Below, piece by piece: positions 1 to 6,259 of a stretch of 6,326 nucleotides of DNA (position 1 is the stretch's first letter; every line of letters begins with the position of its first letter). Source of the DNA: a bacterium (GTDB lineage Bacteria > AUK180); assembly GCA_030622125.1 (NCBI GenBank), contig JAUXGM010000131.1, positions 1 through 6,326 on the forward strand, given 5' to 3'. The notes under the pieces were generated by a model. The model made no database searches, had not been told where the DNA came from, and worked only from the letters and a program-made list of their open reading frames with translations. Both the position numbers and the translations under genes were made by a program.

Positions 1-3000
1 TATTTCTTCACAAAAATACCTTTTATATCTACACTAATTGCAAATAGTGATGGTATCAATATGAGAGTTAAGGTTGTAGCAAACAATATCCCGTATCCCA
101 ATGCCATAACGGTAGGACGTAAGCTGCGAACATTTCCGCCTATCCCGTAAACCGTAGGAATAAGAGCTGCAAATGTTGTTATTGTGGTTAACAAAATTGG
201 TCTTAATCTTTTTTGTGCTCCGTCCACTATCATATCGAACAATTTACTTTTTTGACCCGAAACATTATTTTTTCTGATCAAGCGATTAATAAAATCAACC
301 ATAACAATACTGTCATTTACAACAACTCCGGATAAACCTATGATACCGACAATTCCCATAAAACTTAGAGGTATCTGATGAAATTTAAAGGCAAGAAAAG
401 CACCTATTAAACCAAAGGGTACGGTTAGCAAAATAATAAAAGGTTGTTCAACGGACTGAAACAGAAATACCAATATAATATATATGGCAAAAAATGCTAA
501 AATAAAAGCAATAATCAAATCATTCATCGCTGCTTTGGATTCCGCCGCTTCTCCCTTAAATTTCAAAGAAATATCCGAATATTTTTTTGAAATTGAATTA
601 AACTTTTTCTTCAATTGTTTCATGACGATTACGGGTGTTGTAATATGTTTATTCGTTTTAGCAGTAATTGAAATAACCCTATCACCGTTATAGTGATTGA
701 TCATAGATTTTGATTTTCTTGATGTCAAATGGGCAATTTCACCAAGACGAATAAGTCGTCCCTGATTATTAGGGATTAGCAGATTTAACAGAAATTTTTC
801 ATCCCTTTTGAAATTTTCGTCAACCTCCACTCTAAAATCGAGTCTATTATCAACCGTTTGAATAGAGGTTGCAATAACACCTTCATAAGCAGTGCGAACC
901 GTTTGGGCGACCATTGAAACTTCAATACCGTATTGAGCCATTTTATTATAATTAAATTTTACGAATAATTCGTCCTTGCCTACCTTTTGATCATTGTCAA
1001 TTTCCGTTATACCTTTTTGCTCTTTTAAGAAGGCTTCAATCTCTGATTGTAATGATTTTCTTTCCTGCTCTTTTCCTCCTACAATTTTCAGATCTATTGA
1101 AGCGCCAGGGGAGGGTCCGATTATTTGTTTTACAAAAAAGATCTTTTCAAAACCGGATATTTTTTTTGTATTTATTTCTTTTTTCAATACCCTAATAATT
1201 TGTTCTACCGATCTTTTTCTTTCTGTTTTAGGTACAAGATAAACGGTTATCTGTGACCAATTCTCATGATTTCCTTTTGAATTTATTCTCTTTACGGTAT
1301 GATGTCCGACAATGGTTTTCACAGAAATAAGTTCGTCTTTTTTTATCTTTTTTAAAACGATTTTCTCAATTTTTTTTGTTAATAACGAGGTATGTTCCAA
1401 TGGGGATCCTGCGGGTGTTTCTAAATTTATATAAAATGCATCAGAGGAATTATCCCAGAACATTGTGTAATTTTTTATGATATCCTTTGAGAAAAAAAGG
1501 GTGCCTATCAATGTAAGAATAAATACTATCAGAACAAGATACCTGAATTTTAAAACGAACCTTAAAAAAATTTTGTATATGTTGGCAACGGGAATAAACC
1601 ATTTCTTTTCTTTTATAAGTTGCTTTTTTCCGTGAGAAAGATGGTTGGGTAAAAAGAATGTTGCTTCTAAAAATGAGGCAATAAGAGCTGCCGAAATAAT
1701 TATGGGATAGACGGAAATAAATTTACCCATGATCCCTTTTACATACAGTAAAGGCAAAAAACCTACTATGGTTGTCAATACGGTAATAATTATAGGCGAC
1801 AATACCTCTTTCATGCCCAATAAGGCAGCTTCTTTCGGGGAATACCCGATGTTGCGAAAGGTGTAGATATTTTCTGAGATAACAATGCCATGATCCACGA
1901 GCATACCCAAAACGGTTATTATTGCCCCCAAAGAGATTAGATTAAGAGAAATATCCGTAATATTCATAAATGTCATTAACATTAATATCGCAACGGGGAT
2001 GCCGACAGCGGTCCACAATGCCGATCTAAAATTGAGAAAGATCAGTAAAACTGCAAAAATTAAAATAAAACCTATGAATGCATTGGATTTAACAACATTC
2101 AAAAGTGCAATAATGGATAATGATCTGTCTTCAATAGTTTTTAGCTTATATGATTTTGGAATATTTTTTTTATTTTGTTTTAAAAAAGATTTAATATTTT
2201 TTACGGTTTTAACAACATCGGCGGTTTCATTTTTTACAATACTAAATACAATTCCGGGTTGCTGATTTACACGGACCAATATATCGTCTTTTTTGTACCC
2301 ATCTTTAACAGCGGCAATATCTTTTATTAACACTCTTTTCCCTTCATAACTTGAACGAATAATTACATTTTCTACTTCAAGGGGGTCTTCAAATTGCCCT
2401 ATTGTCACAATATTTTTCTCTTGATGAACAGATTGAATTGTTCCGCCTGTATTTCGAATATTGCGATTTCGGATACTTTTAATAATATCATTTAATGAGA
2501 TGAAGTATTTTTTCATCCTGTTGACATTTACCGCAATTTTGATTTCTCTTTCTTTGTATCCCGATACACGAATTGTGTTTACACCTTTTATTTTTAAGAG
2601 CTTCTTTTCATAATTATCTGCAAATTGATAAAATTTCTTTTCGTTTTCTTTACTTTCAAGAGATTTTTTTTTGTCCAAAGATAAACCCAATTGATAAACA
2701 GCCATGAATTTAGGATTTACATCTACAATATTGATTTCTTCAACATCGGGAGAAATATCCTGTATGTAAGAGAGGTCTCTATAAATTTCATCCTTTACTT
2801 TTTGCTTATTATGAACATCTTGGTCAAGGTAGATATAAATAATTGCTCCGTTATCAATGGATAAACTTGTATAATCCTTGACGCCTGATATTCCCTTAAT
2901 TTTATCTTCAATGGGAACCGCGGCATTTATCTCTACATCAAGGGCGCTTGCACCGGGATACTTAACGGTTACAATCATCGTATCAATATCGGTAGGAGGA

Positions 3001-3113
3001 AAAATTTCCTGTCTCAAATTCAAAATACTTAAAATTCCGATAACAATAATAAGAAAAAGTAAAATATTTACTGCAAGTTTATTCTTTATAAAATATTCAA
3101 ATAGTTTATTCAT
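1..3113 (-). CDS. RND-family efflux transporter (HAE1/AcrB-like inner-membrane pump), 3' end cut by window edge
   Basis: Inner-membrane proton-driven exporter of the RND superfamily; the substrate cannot be told from sequence. I translated 1037 uninterrupted codons from the ATG at 3113, then a partial codon TA-, which could be Tyr or a stop. AcrB-type proteins are about 1020-1050 residues, so little is missing. Layout: TM1 near residues 10-33, first periplasmic porter domain to about 335, TM2-TM6 about 340-500, TM7 about 527-545, second porter domain to about 860, TM8-TM12 about 864-1030. TM4 reads GMLVDHGIV with D407 and H408, where AcrB has D407/D408. TM10 reads VVVNDSIVMVDF (N933, D934), with Asn at the AcrB K940 site. 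TM11 keeps RLRPILLTT. The start is supported by GGAGAAG 7 nt upstream and an 8-nt overlap with the outer-membrane factor gene, implying co-transcription and coupled translation. No adaptor gene is adjacent on the visible side. Family assignment is secure; the drug-efflux role is inferred. Confidence 0.95.
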   Translation of the reverse strand, partial: MNKLFEYFIKNKLAVNILLFLIIVIGILSILNLRQEIFPPTDIDTMIVTVKYPGASALDVEINAAVPIEDKIKGISGVKDYTSLSIDNGAIIYIYLDQDVHNKQKVKDEIYRDLSYIQDISPDVEEINIVDVNPKFMAVYQLGLSLDKKKSLESKENEKKFYQFADNYEKKLLKIKGVNTIRVSGYKEREIKIAVNVNRMKKYFISLNDIIKSIRNRNIRNTGGTIQSVHQEKNIVTIGQFEDPLEVENVIIRSSYEGKRVLIKDIAAVKDGYKKDDILVRVNQQPGIVFSIVKNETADVVKTVKNIKSFLKQNKKNIPKSYKLKTIEDRSLSIIALLNVVKSNAFIGFILIFAVLLIFLNFRSALWTAVGIPVAILMLMTFMNITDISLNLISLGAIITVLGMLVDHGIVISENIYTFRNIGYSPKEAALLGMKEVLSPIIITVLTTIVGFLPLLYVKGIMGKFISVYPIIISAALIASFLEATFFLPNHLSHGKKQLIKEKKWFIPVANIYKIFLRFVLKFRYLVLIVFILTLIGTLFFSKDIIKNYTMFWDNSSDAFYINLETPAGSPLEHTSLLTKKIEKIVLKKIKKDELISVKTIVGHHTVKRINSKGNHENWSQITVYLVPKTERKRSVEQIIRVLKKEINTKKISGFEKIFFVKQIIGPSPGASIDLKIVGGKEQERKSLQSEIEAFLKEQKGITEIDNDQKVGKDELFVKFNYNKMAQYGIEVSMVAQTVRTAYEGVIATSIQTVDNRLDFRVEVDENFKRDEKFLLNLLIPNNQGRLIRLGEIAHLTSRKSKSMINHYNGDRVISITAKTNKHITTPVIVMKQLKKKFNSISKKYSDISLKFKGEAAESKAAMNDLIIAFILAFFAIYIILVFLFQSVEQPFIILLTVPFGLIGAFLAFKFHQIPLSFMGIVGIIGLSGVVVNDSIVMVDFINRLIRKNNVSGQKSKLFDMIVDGAQKRLRPILLTTITTFAALIPTVYGIGGNVRSLRPTVMALGYGILFATTLTLILIPSLFAISVDIKGIFVKK

Positions 3114-4542
3114 CAGTCTTCTCCATAGCACTAAAAGTTAACAGATCATAATCAAAGTTGACCCGTATAATTTTAATTTTCGTCAAGATATCGGCAATCT
3201 TTTCATTTATAATGTCATTTTCGGTGTCAATTAAAAAAGAAAGAGGGATTCTGCCGGTGTCAAATTTTTTCTTTTCGATAGAATACCTTTTTTCAAGAGA
3301 AGATATATTATTTTCTTTAACGCTTAATATTTTTTTACAAGTTTTTATATTTAATAATAATTTACCGAGATCTTGTTCATATTTCTCTCTTATTATTTGA
3401 TAATCATTTAAACTCAACTCCACTTTTAAAGAAATTTCTTTAAGCTCCGATCTTTTCCCATAATTTCCAAGTGACTTACTAAATTCCAAACCAATAAAAA
3501 ACTCGGGATTTTTTCCTTCCGAAAAAGAATCCCCAACGGATGATGTGGAGTAGGTATCCAGTCTAATATTTCCGATAATATTCAATTCCGGTAAGGTTCT
3601 GTTTTTATAGGCACTTAATATATTTTTGGTTATTAAAATGTTTAAATTCAATAATTTACCCAATGCCGTTTTATCAAAATCTGTTTGAGAATATTTGTTT
3701 TCCGTACTTTTTTTTAAAAAGTCTTCACAATCCTTGCAATCTTTCATATCAATACCGGTCAGATAAGGCTTTATTTGAGTTAAAATCTGATTTTTGAAAT
3801 TTTCTATTTCTATTTTTTTCTCTCTTAATCTTGAATTTAAAAGTATTACCTTTTCAACATCATCGCCGTCAACAAGACCTTTTTTGTGCTTATCTTTTAT
3901 CTGTTTGTATAAAACATTACCGTTTTCTATATTTTTATCAATTAAATTTAATATTTCATTGTATGCTAAAACATCAAAATAGAGTTTTGCGTAATATGTC
4001 AATAGTTCCTTGTTGTTTATTTCTGCTTTCAGTTTTTCAAGTTTATATTTTTCTTTGGCATTTTGAATTATAAATTTATCTAAAAAACCAAATCGATCGT
4101 ATAAAAGCGGTTGAGAAAAACCCATTGAGAACATAGGTTCATAAACATTGTCAAATATGTTTGTACCGTTTCTCCTGTATTTTTGTCCGTAAAAAGAACT
4201 TTCAAATATTAAATCGGTACCTGTTGCGGAAAACTTTTTTTTGACACTGAAATTTGTTCCCAAGCCTGAGCGGGTGGTATCAATAAATGAATCCATTGAT
4301 AATTGTTTGTCATCGGCATTAAAATATGAGGCATTAATATTAAAATAAGTATCATCAACGGATTTTGTTTTATAAATTTCATTCTTTACCTGCAAGAGAT
4401 TGACCTCATTTTTTCTGATTTCGGGTAATCTTGTCTTGATGTTATTCATATAGATATCAAATGAACCGGCTTGTGCAGAAATACTTACAGTGAATACCGT
4501 CATAGCAAACAAAATAAAGAAAGGGTTTTTGATTTTTCTCAT
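3106..4542 (-). CDS. TolC-family outer-membrane efflux protein (OMF)
   Basis: Outer-membrane channel with a periplasmic helical tunnel, expected to form the exit duct for the RND pump encoded just downstream. The protein is 478 aa, within the usual OMF range. Residues 1-25 form a signal peptide: basic MRKIK, a hydrophobic stretch from about 8 to 22, and an AQA cleavage site at 23-25. There is no lipobox cysteine, so it is not one of the lipidated OprM-type OMFs. Two OMF repeats are visible. Each has a beta-rich part (about 65-145 and 318-358) followed by long Lys/Glu-rich helices. The characteristic helix-turn motifs are KKGLVDGDDVEKV (220-232) and FDTGRIPLSFLIDTEND (427-443). An unusual CKDC pair (C269, C272) lies between the halves. 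The start has GGAGAG 6 nt upstream. This is the first gene of the leftward operon, and its TAA stop overlaps the RND start by 8 nt. Family is clear despite typical OMF divergence; substrate is unknown. Confidence 0.92.
   Translation of the reverse strand: MRKIKNPFFILFAMTVFTVSISAQAGSFDIYMNNIKTRLPEIRKNEVNLLQVKNEIYKTKSVDDTYFNINASYFNADDKQLSMDSFIDTTRSGLGTNFSVKKKFSATGTDLIFESSFYGQKYRRNGTNIFDNVYEPMFSMGFSQPLLYDRFGFLDKFIIQNAKEKYKLEKLKAEINNKELLTYYAKLYFDVLAYNEILNLIDKNIENGNVLYKQIKDKHKKGLVDGDDVEKVILLNSRLREKKIEIENFKNQILTQIKPYLTGIDMKDCKDCEDFLKKSTENKYSQTDFDKTALGKLLNLNILITKNILSAYKNRTLPELNIIGNIRLDTYSTSSVGDSFSEGKNPEFFIGLEFSKSLGNYGKRSELKEISLKVELSLNDYQIIREKYEQDLGKLLLNIKTCKKILSVKENNISSLEKRYSIEKKKFDTGRIPLSFLIDTENDIINEKIADILTKIKIIRVNFDYDLLTFSAMEKTDE
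3118..3124 (-). promoter_or_regulatory. Ribosome binding site of the RND gene
   Basis: The minus strand reads GGAGAAG, followed by 7 nt and then the ATG at 3113. It lies inside the last codons of the OMF gene and fixes the RND start, so ribosomes finishing the OMF can reinitiate on the transporter. Confidence 0.75.
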
Positions 4543-4548
4543 ATAAAA

Positions 4549-4554
4549 CTCTCC
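4549..4554 (-). promoter_or_regulatory. Ribosome binding site of the OMF gene
   Basis: The minus strand reads GGAGAG with a 6-nt spacer to the ATG at 4542. It supports that start, which also gives a well-formed signal peptide. Confidence 0.75.
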
Positions 4555-4589
4555 ATTAGTATTATTGAATTTTTTTTTTCAACATATTA

Positions 4590-4606
4590 GATATTACTAA
4601 AATATC
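4590..4606. repeat. Short inverted repeat over the -10 of the efflux promoter (candidate operator)
   Basis: GATATT (4590-4595) and AATATC (4601-4606) are perfect 6-bp arms around a 5-bp spacer ACTAA. The left arm covers the -10 hexamer of the leftward promoter, so a protein bound here would block RNA polymerase. The arms are pure A/T except for one G/C pair, so chance occurrence is quite possible. No regulator family is recognised from the motif. Confidence 0.35.
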
Positions 4607-4619
4607 CGTTTTTTTTCAA
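4591..4619 (-). promoter_or_regulatory. Putative sigma-70-type promoter of the efflux operon
   Basis: On the minus strand a -35 TTGAAA (4619-4614) is separated by exactly 17 nt from a -10 TAATAT (4596-4591). Transcription would begin near 4584, leaving a leader of about 41 nt that carries the OMF ribosome binding site. Poly-A/T tracts upstream could act as an UP-like element. A second, weaker match (TTGAAA 4664-4659, N17, TATTTA 4641-4636) lies further upstream. In such AT-rich DNA chance matches are common, but the position, spacing and box quality agree. No GG-N10-GC sigma-54 element is present. Confidence 0.6.
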
Positions 4620-4660
4620 AAAAACAACTGAAATTTAAATAAACGAAAAAAAAACTTATT

Positions 4661-4680
4661 TCAAAAAAGCTATTTCTTGA
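4661..4680. repeat. Imperfect inverted repeat at the -35 of the regulator promoter
   Basis: TCAAAAAA (4661-4668) and TTTCTTGA (4673-4680) pair at 7 of 8 positions around a 4-bp spacer. The right arm runs into the -35 box of the rightward promoter, so it could be an operator for autoregulation. It is weak evidence given the A/T-rich composition. Confidence 0.25.
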
Positions 4681-4704
4681 CTTTTTTTAAAAATAGTTTA
4701 GAAT
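4677..4704 (+). promoter_or_regulatory. Putative sigma-70-type promoter of the sigma-54 activator gene
   Basis: A -35 TTGACT (4677-4682) and a -10 TAGAAT (4699-4704) are separated by 16 nt, close to consensus in sequence and spacing. The predicted start of transcription is near 4711, giving a leader of only about 13 nt that begins at the Shine-Dalgarno. The -10 box overlaps the in-frame ATG at 4703, which argues against that ATG as the translation start. Confidence 0.7.
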
Positions 4705-4710
4705 GTCATT

Positions 4711-4715
4711 GAGGA
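4711..4715 (+). promoter_or_regulatory. Ribosome binding site that decides the activator's GTG start
   Basis: GAGGA sits 8 nt before the GTG at 4724. The alternative ATG at 4703 has no purine-rich ribosome binding site upstream, only AAATAGTTTA. The motif resembles the GGAG-type sites of the two genes on the other strand. Confidence 0.7.
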
Positions 4716-4723
4716 ATGTAAAT

Positions 4724-6037
4724 GTGAAAGAAAATTGCGAAATAATTATTTTTGATAGCCTGAATGAAGGACTCTTTACCGTGGATAAGGATTGGAATAT
4801 CACATTTTTTAATAAAAGAGCAGAAGAAATTACGGGTATCTCAAGGGAAAAGGCAATTGGAAAACTCTGTCGATCTATCTTTCATTCAAATGTATGTGAT
4901 GCAAATTGTCTTCTTAAAGAAGCAATAAGAAACAATAAAAGTATATCAAACAGGAAAATATACATTATCAACAGTGATGGCTGTCGTATTCCTCTTTTGA
5001 TCAATGGTTCTCCATTAAAGGATGAAAAAGGCAATATTATCGGCGGAGTTGAAACCTTTCAGGATATTTCGGAGATAGAAGAATTAAAAAAGGAACTTAA
5101 AGGTAAATATTCATATTATGATTTTGTTACCATTGACAAGAAATTGCTTAAAATATTGGAGATATTACCTCAAATTGCAAGAAGTGATTCCAATATTCTA
5201 ATTACAGGTGAAAGCGGTACGGGAAAAGAACTTATTGCCAGAGCACTCCATAATCTTAGCAACAGAAAGGAACATTTGCTTGTTCCGGTTTCCTTGGGTG
5301 CACTTCCTGAAAATTTAGTTGAAGCAGAACTTTTCGGTTATGCAAAGGGGGCTTTTACCGGTGCCTATAAACCACAAAAGGGCAAGTTTGTCCATGCAGA
5401 AAAAGGCACGATATTTTTAGATGAAATCGGCGATATCCCTCTACAAACACAGGTAAAACTTTTAAGAACAATTCAGGAAAGGGTTATTCAGCCACTTGGT
5501 TCTAATGATACGATCAATATAGATGTTAGAATCGTTTCTGCAACGAACAAGGATTTGGAAAAAATGATGAAAACCGGTCAATTTAGAGAAGATCTTTATT
5601 ATCGTATCAATGTAGTAAATGTTCATCTCTCTCCATTGAGGGAAAGAAAAGGTGACATTCCTCTTTTAATAAATCATTTTATAGAGAAATTTAATATCAT
5701 CAAGGAAAAAAATATTCAAGGCATTGCCCCGGATGCACTTGCCGTTTTAGCTGCATATAACTATCCGGGAAATATCCGAGAGTTGGAAAATATCATTGAG
5801 TTCTGTTTCATTATGACAAAAGGGGCTCTTATTACTATCCAGTCACTGCCGGAAAAATTTAAGGTAAGAGAAAATAATGAAATAATAATGCCGGTATCTT
5901 TAAAACAAATTGAAAAAAAAGCCATATTGGAAAGTTTAAAAAGAAATAATTATAAAGTTATGGCAACCTGCCGTGAACTCGGTATTTCAAAAGATACATT
6001 GCGAAGAAAACGAAAGCAATTCGGTATTCCAAAATAA
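4724..6037 (+). CDS. Sigma-54-dependent transcriptional activator: PAS, AAA+ and Fis-type HTH domains
   Basis: Cytoplasmic enhancer-binding protein that hydrolyses ATP to open sigma-54 promoters; 437 aa from the GTG start. Residues about 5-118 form a PAS sensor (GLFTVDKDWNITFFN at 16-30; ETFQDISEIEELKKEL at 110-125), with cysteines at 49, 58, 62 and 87. No receiver domain is present, so control is by ligand or redox state rather than phosphorylation. The AAA+ domain covers about 135-380: Walker A GESGTGKE (162-169), GAFTGA sigma-54 contact loop (209-214), Walker B FLDEIGD (231-237), sensor I SATNKD (272-277), arginine-finger region FREDLYYRINV (287-297), sensor II YPGNIRELEN (347-356). All core residues are intact, but the usual VNC before GALPE is VSL (189-191). 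The C-terminus (about 398-434) is a Fis-type HTH ending LGISKDTLRRKRKQFGI. It is divergent from the efflux operon, a common local-regulator arrangement. An ATG at 4703 would add 7 residues but lies in the -10 box. Signal and targets are unknown. Confidence 0.93.
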   Translation: MKENCEIIIFDSLNEGLFTVDKDWNITFFNKRAEEITGISREKAIGKLCRSIFHSNVCDANCLLKEAIRNNKSISNRKIYIINSDGCRIPLLINGSPLKDEKGNIIGGVETFQDISEIEELKKELKGKYSYYDFVTIDKKLLKILEILPQIARSDSNILITGESGTGKELIARALHNLSNRKEHLLVPVSLGALPENLVEAELFGYAKGAFTGAYKPQKGKFVHAEKGTIFLDEIGDIPLQTQVKLLRTIQERVIQPLGSNDTINIDVRIVSATNKDLEKMMKTGQFREDLYYRINVVNVHLSPLRERKGDIPLLINHFIEKFNIIKEKNIQGIAPDALAVLAAYNYPGNIRELENIIEFCFIMTKGALITIQSLPEKFKVRENNEIIMPVSLKQIEKKAILESLKRNNYKVMATCRELGISKDTLRRKRKQFGIPK

Positions 6038-6066
6038 GGGAATAAAGAAGAGAGGCATTTGCGAAA

Positions 6067-6097
6067 TTCTAAACCCCTAATAAGACAGAATTTAGAA
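6067..6097. repeat. Weak inverted repeat after the activator gene
   Basis: TTCTAAA (6067-6073) and TTTAGAA (6091-6097) are perfect 7-bp arms around a 17-nt loop, 29 nt past the stop codon. The stem has one G/C pair and no U tract follows, so it is unlikely to terminate transcription alone. Confidence 0.3.
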
Positions 6098-6122
6098 CGA
6101 TAGAAATTCCTTTTCACTATAC

Positions 6123-6160
6123 GGGACACTCTTCCCTTCGGAAAGGGATGTCCCTATTGT
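6123..6160 (+). terminator. Terminator-like hairpin downstream of the activator gene
   Basis: Outer arms GGGACA (6123-6128) and TGTCCC (6149-6154) and inner arms TCCCTT (6133-6138) and AAGGGA (6143-6148) enclose a CGGA loop, with a 4-nt CTCT bulge on the 5' side: 12 base pairs in total. It begins 85 nt after the stop codon and is followed by TATTGTTTTC, a U-rich but interrupted tail. This suits an intrinsic terminator of the activator transcript. Alternatively it is a small REP-like palindromic element, since GC-rich GGGACA/TGTCCC palindromes are often dispersed; one copy in the window cannot decide. Confidence 0.5.
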
Positions 6161-6232
6161 TTTCGGTATTTACATCTGGAACGGCGGCGACTGTTCACAA
6201 GAAGAATTCGATATTTAAATAAGAATATTAAC

Positions 6233-6259
6233 CACAGATTAGACAGATTTGACAGATTA
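6233..6259. repeat. Three tandem 9-bp units (consensus SACAGATTW)
   Basis: CACAGATTA (6233-6241), GACAGATTT (6242-6250) and GACAGATTA (6251-6259) follow each other without gaps and differ only at the first and last bases. Together with the preceding TTAAC they resemble, from memory, the ACCACAGATTACACAGATT-type intergenic repeats seen in many bacterial genomes. No gene is associated and the function is unknown. Confidence 0.6.

Noticed and set aside
484-3141. Plus-strand open frames antisense to the RND gene (484-693, 994-1242, 1999-2265, 2878-3141)
   Set aside because: They are short, low-complexity Ile/Ser/Phe-rich translations that lie entirely or almost entirely opposite a well-supported RND coding frame, and they show no recognisable domain.
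3158-4073. Plus-strand open frames antisense to the OMF gene (3158-3400, 3794-3982, 3831-4073)
   Set aside because: They are antisense shadows of the OMF coding frame, two of them overlap each other in different frames, and their translations are repetitive and hydrophobic without family resemblance.
4703-4705. ATG as the start of the sigma-54 activator
   Set aside because: It overlaps the -10 box TAGAAT and lacks a Shine-Dalgarno sequence; GTG 4724 has GAGGA at good spacing. It remains possible if the real promoter lies further upstream.
6051-6070. Possible sigma-54 promoter in GAGAGGCATTTGCGAAATTC
   Set aside because: GG and GC are only 6 nt apart where GG-N10-GC spacing is required, and no gene follows in the window.
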